DNA of 11,291 nucleotides from Opitutus sp. GAS368. GTDB taxonomy: Bacteria > Verrucomicrobiota > Verrucomicrobiia > Opitutales > Opitutaceae. The stretch spans positions 1 to 11,291 of the forward strand of contig CAMATV010000066.1 in NCBI GenBank assembly GCA_945861235.1. The letters are read 5' to 3'. The notes below the pieces were generated by a model that made no database searches, was not told the origin of the DNA, and was given only the letters and a program-made list of their open reading frames with translations. Below are positions 5,566 through 11,291 of the stretch, in pieces. Position 1 is the stretch's first letter, and each line of letters begins with the position of its first letter. The translations under genes and the position numbers were made by a program.

Positions 5566-8241
5566 CTAGCGCACCGGTAGCGGCGCCAGATTCCAAATCT
5601 GCTGCGCGTATTCGCGAATGGTGCGATCGCTGGAAAACTTACCGACGCGCGCCGTATTGAGAAGCGCCATCTTCGCCCACTTGGTCTGGTCGCGATAGGC
5701 GGCATCGACCCGGGCCTGCGCGTCGGAATACGAACGGAAATCCGCGAGCAGCAGGTAGGGATCGCCACCCTGCAACAGACTCGCATGGACGTGACCAAAG
5801 GCCCCGTGTTCGCCTGGGGTAAAATAGTCGCTACCCAGCCAATCAATCACCGCGCGAAGCTCCTCATCGGCGTGGTAATAGTCCCACGGTTGGTAGCCCT
5901 TGGCCCAGAGCGCCTCCACCTCGTCGACGGTGAGGCCGAAGATGAAGATATTGTCGGCGCCCACTTCTTCGCCGATCTCGACGTTGGCACCGTCGAGTGT
6001 GCCGATGGTCAGCGCGCCGTTCGCCATGAGCTTCATGTTGCCGGTGCCGGACGCCTCTTTACCGGCGGTGGAAATCTGCTCCGAAAGATCGGCGGCCGGG
6101 ATGATTTTTTCCGCGAGCGAAACTCGATAATTCGGGAGGAAGACCACTTTGAGTTTCCCCCCGATGCGTTCGTCGGCGTTGATCCGGGCGCCAATGACAT
6201 TGATCGCACGGATGATGTTCTTCGCGAGGTCGTAGCCCGGCGCGGCCTTCGCTCCGAAGATGAAGACGCGCGGCACCAGATCGAGTGCCGGATTCTGCAA
6301 GATCCGCCGGTAGAGTGCGAGAATGTGCAGCAGATTGAGATGCTGCCGCTTGTATTCGTGGAGCCGTTTGATCTGCACGTCGAACAGCGCATCCGGAGAA
6401 ACCACGACGCCACACAGGTCCTTAATTGTCGCGGCGAGCTCCACCTTATTGGCGCGTTTGATGGCCATGAACTCGCGTTGAAACCCCGGGTCGTCAGAGA
6501 CTTTTTCCAGCCCACGGAGCAGATCGAGATCGCGGACCCAGGCCTCGCTGCCGAGTTGCCGCGTAATCAGTTTCGACAATCCGGGGTTGCTCTTGAACAG
6601 CCAGCGTCGCGGCGTGATGCCATTGGTTTTGTTCTGAAATTTGCCCGGGTAGAGCGCGTCGAACTCAGGGAAGAGATCCTTCTTCAGGAGCGCGGTGTGG
6701 AGCGCGGCGACGCCGTTGACGGTGTGCGAACCGACCACGGAGAGGTTCGCCATGCGGACCAGCTTGTGACCGTTTTCCTCGATGAGGGAGCAAATGCGCT
6801 TCTTCTCGTTGTCGCCCGGCCACTTGGCCTCGACGGTGACCATCAGGTGCGTGTTGACGTCGAAAATGAGCTGAAGATGGCGCGGCAGCACGCGTTCGAA
6901 GAGAGCGACGCCCCACTTCTCCAGCGCCTCGGGCAACAAGGTGTGATTGGTGTAGGAGAAGGTTTTCGAGACAATCGCCCAGGCGGCATCCCACGACATC
7001 TGTTCCTCGTCCATGAGCAGGCGCATGAGCTCGACGATCGCGATGGCGGGGTGCGTATCGTTGAGCTGGACGGCGACTTTGTCGGAGAAATTTGCCCACG
7101 AGTTGCCCGGCGACCGGAAATGGCGGCGGATGAGATCGCGCAGGGAACAGGCGACAAAAAAATACTGCTGCACGAGGCGCAGCTCCTTGCCGTTTTCGGT
7201 TTTGTCGTTCGGGTAGAGAACTTTTGAGACGGTCTCGCCGACGGCTTTTTCCCGCACGGCCTCGACGTAGCCGCCGCTGTTGAACGCCGCGAGATCGAAG
7301 TCTTCCGTGGATTTCGAGGCCCACAAACGCAGGAGATTGACCGTTTGGGTACCGAAGCCGGCGATCGGAATATCGTGGGGCACACCCAAAATCGTCTTGG
7401 TATCCACCCAACGTGGACGGTAGTTACCGCGATCATCGAACACATTTTCGACGCGTCCAAAAACGCGCACCTCCTGAGTGTATTCGGGACGCACCACCTC
7501 CCATGGGCTGCCGAAAATAATCCAATTATCGGGATGCTCGATCTGGTGGCCGTTGTTAAAGGCCTGCTTGAAGAGCCCAAACTCGTAGTAGATGCCGTAG
7601 CCGAGAGCCGGGTAGTCAAGCGTCGCGAGGGAATCGAGGAAGCACGCGGCGAGGCGACCGAGGCCGCCATTGCCGAGCCCCATATCGACTTCGGATTCGC
7701 GGATTTCCTCGAAGTCCTGCCCGAGCGACTCGAGGGCCTCCTTGGCGGTGTCGAGCAGCCCGGTAGCGATGAGATTATTGCCGAAAAGACGTCCCATGAG
7801 ATACTCGAGGGAGAAATAGTAAATCCGGCGGGCGTTGTGGGCGTTGTGCACGGCCTGCGTGGCAATCATCCGCTCGTGGATCGTGTCGCGCACCGCGAGG
7901 GCGGTGGCGATCCACCAGTCGCGCGACGTGGCGGACCCCGGATGGCGCGCAAGCGTAGAAACCAGATGGCGCTGAATCAGTGAACGAAAAGCATCGGCCG
8001 GCTTGCCCGCTGAAGCGGGTAGTTTGTGAATCGCATGAATGAGGTCCGCGGCCGGAAAGGGCGCGGTGCTGGCGAGCGACGCGGACGCGATGGGCGCGGA
8101 TCGGGCCGCGGGTGACCCGCGGACGGCCGCGCGCAGAGCAGACGGGCGCTGCGGTGCCACGGATCGGACGGCCTTGGCAGGTTTTGCTTTGGTCGCTGGC
8201 TGGGCTTTCGCGGTGGCTTTTTTCTTAGGTGCGGTCGGCAT
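5566..8241 (-). CDS. glgP: Glycogen/starch/alpha-glucan phosphorylase (GT35) with a basic N-terminal extension
   Basis: This enzyme releases glucose-1-phosphate from glycogen or alpha-1,4-glucan ends using phosphate and pyridoxal phosphate. It has 891 residues; the family is usually about 800-840. Residues 1-64 are a low-complexity K/A/P/S-rich tail (MPTAPKKKATAKAQPATKAK onward) absent from typical relatives. The conserved fold begins near residue 67 (LIHAIHKLP). Landmarks are SRDWWIATALAVRD (106-119), RRIYYFSLEYLMGR (138-151), DMGLGNGGLGRLAACFLDS (186-204), QLNDTHPAIAIVELMRLL, TNGITPRRWL, KVVFLPNYRVSLAEKIIPAAD, and the PLP lysine in GTGNMKLMANG (Lys about 737). All catalytic landmarks are present, so the enzyme should be active. 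The ATG at 8241 is the only ATG before the conserved core and has no Shine-Dalgarno. The gene follows mutL by 70 bases. No other glycogen gene is visible. Confidence 0.97.
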   Translation of the reverse strand: MPTAPKKKATAKAQPATKAKPAKAVRSVAPQRPSALRAAVRGSPAARSAPIASASLASTAPFPAADLIHAIHKLPASAGKPADAFRSLIQRHLVSTLARHPGSATSRDWWIATALAVRDTIHERMIATQAVHNAHNARRIYYFSLEYLMGRLFGNNLIATGLLDTAKEALESLGQDFEEIRESEVDMGLGNGGLGRLAACFLDSLATLDYPALGYGIYYEFGLFKQAFNNGHQIEHPDNWIIFGSPWEVVRPEYTQEVRVFGRVENVFDDRGNYRPRWVDTKTILGVPHDIPIAGFGTQTVNLLRLWASKSTEDFDLAAFNSGGYVEAVREKAVGETVSKVLYPNDKTENGKELRLVQQYFFVACSLRDLIRRHFRSPGNSWANFSDKVAVQLNDTHPAIAIVELMRLLMDEEQMSWDAAWAIVSKTFSYTNHTLLPEALEKWGVALFERVLPRHLQLIFDVNTHLMVTVEAKWPGDNEKKRICSLIEENGHKLVRMANLSVVGSHTVNGVAALHTALLKKDLFPEFDALYPGKFQNKTNGITPRRWLFKSNPGLSKLITRQLGSEAWVRDLDLLRGLEKVSDDPGFQREFMAIKRANKVELAATIKDLCGVVVSPDALFDVQIKRLHEYKRQHLNLLHILALYRRILQNPALDLVPRVFIFGAKAAPGYDLAKNIIRAINVIGARINADERIGGKLKVVFLPNYRVSLAEKIIPAADLSEQISTAGKEASGTGNMKLMANGALTIGTLDGANVEIGEEVGADNIFIFGLTVDEVEALWAKGYQPWDYYHADEELRAVIDWLGSDYFTPGEHGAFGHVHASLLQGGDPYLLLADFRSYSDAQARVDAAYRDQTKWAKMALLNTARVGKFSSDRTIREYAQQIWNLAPLPVR

Positions 8242-8296
8242 GGGAAAGAGAACAACAGCGTAGAAACATGATTCGTGCCAGCGCGAGTGCCGGTTG

Positions 8297-8318
8297 CGGC
8301 TTATTTCCGGCTTATTTC
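8297..8318. repeat. Perfect tandem 11-bp duplication at the mutL stop codon
   Basis: The unit CGGCTTATTTC occurs twice in a row. The copy nearer mutL contains the mutL stop codon and the other repeats it just downstream, so this is probably a slipped-strand duplication of the gene end. Confidence 0.6.
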
Positions 8319-10147
8319 TGGAAGCGCCGCGCGAGCTCGCTGTGGTTCAGTTCAATGTAAGTCGGTCGGCCGGCAGGACTGGTGAGCGGCGTGCGCGTGG
8401 CGAGGAGTTGCGCCACGAGCGACTGAAGCTCGGCCTCGCCGGCGCGCTCGGGCAAGCGAACGGCCTTCGCCACCGCCAGCCTGGCTAATTCTTCCCGGGC
8501 GAGGTCCGTATCTTTGTCCGGTAGGCGCCCGTCACGAAACGCCCCGAGCAGATCACGCAAAAACGGCTCCGCGTCGGCCGGCTCCATCCACGCCGGCACC
8601 GCTTCCACCCGAAAAAAATTGCGACCGAACTCACCGATCTCAAAGCCGTGCGCGTGGAGAAACGTGAGACGGTCCAGCAACAACGCCGACGAAACGGGGT
8701 CGAGTTCGAGCGGCACGGGCAAAAGCAGCCGTTGGCTCGGCACCAGCCCGGAGCGAAATTGTTCGCGGAGGCGCTCGAACCAAACGCGTTCGTGCGCGGC
8801 GCGACGGTCGAGTAACACGAGACCCGCCGCCGTTTCAAAGAGCGCATAACTGCCGTGGGCGAGGGCGAGGAAGCGCCACGGAGGAATGACGATTTCTGCT
8901 GTACGAATTTCGACTGGCGCGGGCGGGGGAGGAATGGGGAAAGCGAGAGCGACCGGGATGCGCGGCGCGGCGGATGTCGCGCGGATGTCCGGCGGGGTGG
9001 CCGAGTTCGTCGTCCCCGCTTTAGCCGGCTCCGACGGATTCCGACTGCAGCCGGGACTACGAACGTCAGACGAAGCAACGTGAACGGCCCCTCCGACAGG
9101 AGCGATTTGGACTGCCCCTCCGGCAGGAGCGATTTGGACTGCCCCTCCGGCAGGAGTGCCCAGCTCGCGCAGACGTGCCAACACGGCGCGAATCACGAAC
9201 CCGCGCACCTGCGGCTCGCTCCGAAAGCGCACTTCGCGTTTGGCCGGGTGGACGTTCACATCCACCGACGCGGGATCGCACTCGAAGAAGACAAACGCGA
9301 GCGGGTAGCGCCCTTTCGGCAAAGACTCGTGGTAGCTTTCGATCAGCGCGTAATTGAGCGTGCGGCTGTCGACCGGCCGCTGATTCACAAACACGATCAT
9401 CTCGTGCCGGGTCGAACGTCCCACGCCGGGCCGGCCGATCAGCCCATGCAAGCCCATCCCCTCCCCCGCCGCGTCGATCGGCACCAGCGAATCGGCGGTC
9501 TGCCGACCAAAAATTTCCGCGATGCGCTCGGCGAGCGTCGCGCACTCTGGCGAACGAAACACCGTGCGACCGTCTTCGATCAGCGTAAACGACGTGCGCG
9601 GGCACGCGAGGGCGTAGAGCCGCACGCATTGCACAATGTGCGCCGCCTCGGTCTGATCGGTCTTGAGGAACTTGCGGCGAGCCGGGACCGAGTTGAACAG
9701 GTGCGTCACCTCGATGCGCGTGCCCACGGGCCGGCCGCAATCGCGCACGTGCACAAACTTGCCCCCGTTCACCAAAATCTCGGTCCCCGCATCGCTCCCC
9801 TGCTCTCTCGTTTGTAATTCAAAGCGCGATACGCTCGCAATCGACGGCAGCGCCTCGCCGCGAAACCCGTAGCTCGCGAGTCGGTCGAGGTCGGCGGCCT
9901 CGACGATCTTGCTGGTAGCATGACGTTCGAGGGCGAGGAGCGCATCGTCGCGCGACATGCCGTGACCGTTGTCCTCGATCCGCATGAGCGAGCGCCCGCC
10001 GTGGCGGAACTCGACCTCCACGCGCGTCGCCCCGGCATCGAGGGCGTTTTCCAACAGCTCTTTCACGACCGCAGCCGGGCGCTCGATCACCTCACCAGCG
10101 GCAATCTGGTTGGCGACCCGGTCGGAGAGAATGCGGACTTTGGCCAT
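8312..10147 (-). CDS. mutL: DNA mismatch repair protein MutL, apparently lacking endonuclease motifs
   Basis: MutL couples MutS mismatch recognition to downstream excision. The protein has 611 residues. The N-terminal GHKL ATPase is intact: QIAAGEVIERPAAVVKELLE (14-33, catalytic Glu30), NALDAGATRV (Asn34), DNGHGM (59-64), RHATSKI (75-81), GFRGEALPSIASV (94-106), then VNQRPV and DVNVHPAK. A Pro/Ala-rich linker spans about 325-415. The C-terminal dimerisation domain starts near 420. The nuclease signature DQHA(X)2E(X)4E is replaced by D447-R-R-A-(A-H)-E453-(R-V-W-F)-E458, the CPHGRP motif by SPAGRP (590-595), and the ACR-type motif by LAVAKAVR (557-564). The Cys and His metal ligands are therefore missing. 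The ATG at 10147 is well placed for the family start (MAKVRILSDRVANQIAAGEV) and has no clear Shine-Dalgarno. The linker contains a 27-bp tandem repeat and a palindromic element in frame. Confidence 0.96.
   Translation of the reverse strand: MAKVRILSDRVANQIAAGEVIERPAAVVKELLENALDAGATRVEVEFRHGGRSLMRIEDNGHGMSRDDALLALERHATSKIVEAADLDRLASYGFRGEALPSIASVSRFELQTREQGSDAGTEILVNGGKFVHVRDCGRPVGTRIEVTHLFNSVPARRKFLKTDQTEAAHIVQCVRLYALACPRTSFTLIEDGRTVFRSPECATLAERIAEIFGRQTADSLVPIDAAGEGMGLHGLIGRPGVGRSTRHEMIVFVNQRPVDSRTLNYALIESYHESLPKGRYPLAFVFFECDPASVDVNVHPAKREVRFRSEPQVRGFVIRAVLARLRELGTPAGGAVQIAPAGGAVQIAPVGGAVHVASSDVRSPGCSRNPSEPAKAGTTNSATPPDIRATSAAPRIPVALAFPIPPPPAPVEIRTAEIVIPPWRFLALAHGSYALFETAAGLVLLDRRAAHERVWFERLREQFRSGLVPSQRLLLPVPLELDPVSSALLLDRLTFLHAHGFEIGEFGRNFFRVEAVPAWMEPADAEPFLRDLLGAFRDGRLPDKDTDLAREELARLAVAKAVRLPERAGEAELQSLVAQLLATRTPLTSPAGRPTYIELNHSELARRFQK
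9005..9064. repeat. 60-bp REP-like inverted repeat inside the mutL linker
   Basis: The 20-base arms at 9005-9024 and 9045-9064 are inverted repeats agreeing at 16 of 20 positions. On the minus strand the element begins GTTCGTAGTCCCGGCTGCAG; GTAG followed by an imperfect palindrome is the usual form of REP sequences. It is exactly 20 codons long and encodes residues 362-381 of MutL without breaking the frame. Confidence 0.65.
9088..9156. repeat. 27-bp in-frame tandem repeat (about 2.5 copies) in the mutL linker
   Basis: Two full units lie at 9088-9114 and 9115-9141, differing at one base, plus a 15-base partial third unit at 9142-9156. Each unit is nine codons and encodes the repeated peptide P-(A/V)-G-G-A-V-Q-I-A. 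Copy number can change without shifting the frame. Confidence 0.9.
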
Positions 10148-10160
10148 GCGTGGAATGGTG

Positions 10161-10179
10161 GTCAGGCTTTACGCCTGAC
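10161..10179. repeat. Perfect 7-bp hairpin just upstream of mutL
   Basis: GTCAGGC-TTTAC-GCCTGAC ends 14 bases before the mutL start codon. It is probably another small dispersed palindrome, but its position would put it in the 5' leader of a mutL transcript, where it could affect ribosome access. Confidence 0.55.
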
Positions 10180-10367
10180 AGGTCAACGACGCACATGGCG
10201 AGCACCGGCCGTGCCAGCAGGGGATGCGACGGCAGTCGCGTGTTCGCATCGACCGTTCCCTCCATCACTTTCTCGAGGGTTCATTTCCAGTGACTCATCG
10301 CGTGACCAAAAAACCCTACCGCTTGGGTTCCGCAAGGTGAATTGCGGCGGACACCCGACGCAGTGGG

Positions 10368-10511
10368 TAACTGGAAGTGAAGTCAGTGATTGGAGTGGCC
10401 TGGACGTCCCGCCCATGGATTCGGGAACGACTGGTCAGATGCCCGCCCCTTTTCCCGGGCGAGACGCCCGTGACCCGCCAACTGAGCCCCAGCTGATTTC
10501 ACTTCCAGTTA
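10368..10511. mobile_element. MITE-like element of about 144 bp with 19-bp terminal inverted repeats
   Basis: TAACTGGAAGTGAAGTCAG (10368-10386) is the reverse complement of 10493-10511 with one mismatch in 19. The interior has no coding potential but holds GC-rich hairpins, including CGGGCG-AGA-CGCCCG (10456-10470) and a diverged copy near 10403-10417 (TGGACGTCCCGCCCA). No transposase is present, so it would be non-autonomous. I did not find a convincing target-site duplication; the flanks share only GGG/CCC in inverted form. The stretch 10180-10367 on its mutL side holds no gene and only weak palindromes. Confidence 0.55.
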
Positions 10512-10680
10512 TTCCCTTTGAAACGATTCGCTCCACGTCGCTCGGCGAAGAGCACCCGCGGTGTGCCCATGCCAAGCTGCCACGTCAGGGCATTGAGAAA
10601 TCCGAACAGCAAGCCCGCGCGAGAGGGTGCACGCTCCGGGTCGGCCTTGGTCGCGGGAAAAAGCGGGGCCTCGAGCGATT
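10512..10680 (-). pseudogene. N-terminal remnant resembling an MFS transporter
   Basis: On the minus strand an open stretch reads ESLEAPLFPATKADPERAPS, then RAGLLFGFLNALTWQLGMGT followed by PRVLFAERRGAN. The hydrophobic FGFLNALTWQLGMGTPRVLFAE resembles the first membrane helix and the following G-x-P turn of major facilitator superfamily proteins. Only about 55 codons remain. The frame enters the inverted-repeat element at 10511 and stops within it (TGA at 10501-10499), and its upstream side is cut off by the hairpin doublet at 10681. No further transporter sequence follows toward mutL. This is a match by eye from memory, so it could be chance, but codon use is gene-like. Confidence 0.4.
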
Positions 10681-10763
10681 CGTGGTAGCCCGCCTCGCGA
10701 GAGGCGAGACGGGGCGCGTGTGGCGTGATGCCGGTGCCTGCTCTCACGAGCAGGGCGACTACG
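10681..10763. repeat. REP-like inverted doublet (BIME/REPIN-type)
   Basis: Two hairpins face each other, each headed by GTAG. On the plus strand GTAG (10685-10688) precedes the stem CGCCTC-GCGA-GAGGCG (10691-10706). On the minus strand GTAG (10762-10759) precedes CCTGCTC-GTGA-GAGCAGG (10754-10737). Arms of 26 bases (10681-10706 and 10738-10763) agree at about 19 positions as inverted repeats. A tetranucleotide GTAG head plus palindrome, in inverted pairs, is the layout mobilised by RAYT (TnpA-REP) transposases. No such transposase is in the window. Confidence 0.6.
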
Positions 10764-10783
10764 CCGCGACCACTACGCCGCGA
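10758..10783. repeat. Short direct repeat after argH
   Basis: ACTACGCCGCGA occurs at 10758-10769 and again at 10772-10783, a 14-base period between the argH stop and the hairpin doublet. It overlaps the end of the doublet and may be a duplicated REP head. Confidence 0.5.
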
Positions 10784-10790
10784 ACGCGCG

Positions 10791-11291
10791 TTACTTGAGG
10801 AGCTTCGTCCAGCGCGAGAATTGCCGCGCGACCTGCGTCGGACCGGGCATGCCAGTCCCGGTGCGTTTCGACAGCGCGCGCTTAAGGTCAAAGACCTCCA
10901 CCCAATCGGCACCGAACGCTGCGTTGATTTTTTGCACGTCCTCCGTCGGCAGTTGATCGAGCGCGACAGAATTTTTCTCCGCGAGCCGCACGACCGCGCC
11001 GACGGCGTGATGCGCGTCGCGGAAGGCCACGCCCTTGAGCACGAGGTAGTCGGCCAGATCCGTTGCGAGCAGGGCCGGATCGCGCACGGCCGCAGCGCAA
11101 CGCTCGCGGTAAAACGTCATGCCTCCCACCGTCCCACCAAGAACGTCGGCGCAGAGCGCCGTTTGATCGAAGCTATCGAATACCGGCGGCTTGTCCTCTT
11201 GAAGATCGCGATTGTAGGTGAGCGGCAACCCCTTCGTCAGCGTGAGCAGCGTGTGCAAGTTACCTTGCAGCCGCGCCGACTTACCGCGGAG
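10791..11291 (-). CDS. argH: Argininosuccinate lyase, C-terminal part (N-terminus off the right edge)
   Basis: This enzyme makes arginine and fumarate from argininosuccinate in the last step of arginine synthesis; it is a cytoplasmic homotetramer of the fumarase/aspartase superfamily. The frame is open from the window edge for 166 codons to the TAA at 10793-10791. It begins LRGKSARLQGNLHTLLTLTK, matching the R-G-K-x-x-R segment that follows the catalytic serine loop, then GLPLTYNRDLQEDKPPVFDS, TFYRERCAAAV, ATDLADYLVLKGVAFRDAHH and a C-terminal helix (GPTQVARQFSRWTKLL). The GSSxMPxKKNP loop itself should lie just beyond the right edge. The TTG at 11258 is not a start; the reading frame continues upstream of it. 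About 643 bases of repeat-rich non-coding DNA separate it from mutL, so the two are probably transcribed separately. Confidence 0.95.
   Translation of the reverse strand, partial: LRGKSARLQGNLHTLLTLTKGLPLTYNRDLQEDKPPVFDSFDQTALCADVLGGTVGGMTFYRERCAAAVRDPALLATDLADYLVLKGVAFRDAHHAVGAVVRLAEKNSVALDQLPTEDVQKINAAFGADWVEVFDLKRALSKRTGTGMPGPTQVARQFSRWTKLLK

Noticed and set aside
5785..7227. A 480-codon open frame on the plus strand
   Set aside because: It lies antisense to glgP, whose catalytic motifs are intact. The open frame is a by-product of high GC and codon bias, and its protein has no recognisable motif.
9088..9156. CRISPR-like repeats
   Set aside because: The 27-bp units are directly adjacent with no spacers and are in frame with mutL, so this is a coding tandem repeat.
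10183..10416. A 77-codon minus-strand frame in the argH-mutL gap
   Set aside because: It runs through one end of the inverted-repeat element, has no recognisable start region or motif, and its composition looks random.

Overview
All recognisable genes lie on the minus strand, so the window is best read from right to left. The DNA is GC-rich. Start codons mostly lack a clear Shine-Dalgarno sequence; the ABC permease is the main exception. The spaces between genes are full of small palindromic repeats. Together with the gene types (a sec-signal rather than lipoprotein BmpA, a YdbH/YnbE/YdbL cluster and a long GlgP), this suggests a Gram-negative member of the Verrucomicrobiota, probably Opitutaceae-like. 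That placement is an inference from style and from remembered repeat types, not from a marker gene.

Right to left, the layout is as follows. (1) The C-terminal part of argininosuccinate lyase (argH) runs off the right edge. (2) A 643-base stretch (10148-10790) has no intact gene. It holds a REP-like inverted hairpin doublet, a short remnant resembling the N-terminus of an MFS transporter, an element of about 144 bp with 19-bp terminal inverted repeats, and a small hairpin just before mutL. (3) mutL encodes a MutL with an intact ATPase half but degenerate endonuclease motifs, and a linker that has absorbed repeat DNA in frame. (4) glgP encodes a glycogen/alpha-glucan phosphorylase with an extra basic Lys/Ala/Pro-rich N-terminal tail. 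(5) A three-gene cluster encodes a short YdbH-like periplasmic protein, a YnbE-like small lipoprotein and a YdbL-like (DUF1318) secreted protein. (6) A BmpA-type nucleoside or purine ABC importer follows: a binding protein, a double ATPase and the first permease. The permease runs off the left edge.

Two junctions are tight ATGA stop/start overlaps: ydbH-like/ynbE-like and ATPase/permease. These support two operons, one for envelope maintenance and one for nucleoside uptake. argH, mutL and glgP look like unrelated housekeeping genes that happen to be adjacent. The points most worth a second look are the compact YdbH-YnbE-YdbL set outside the proteobacteria, the apparently nuclease-deficient MutL, and mobile palindromic repeats used as coding sequence (inside mutL) and as the likely start region of the ABC ATPase gene. 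I saw no rRNA, tRNA, CRISPR array or complete insertion sequence.
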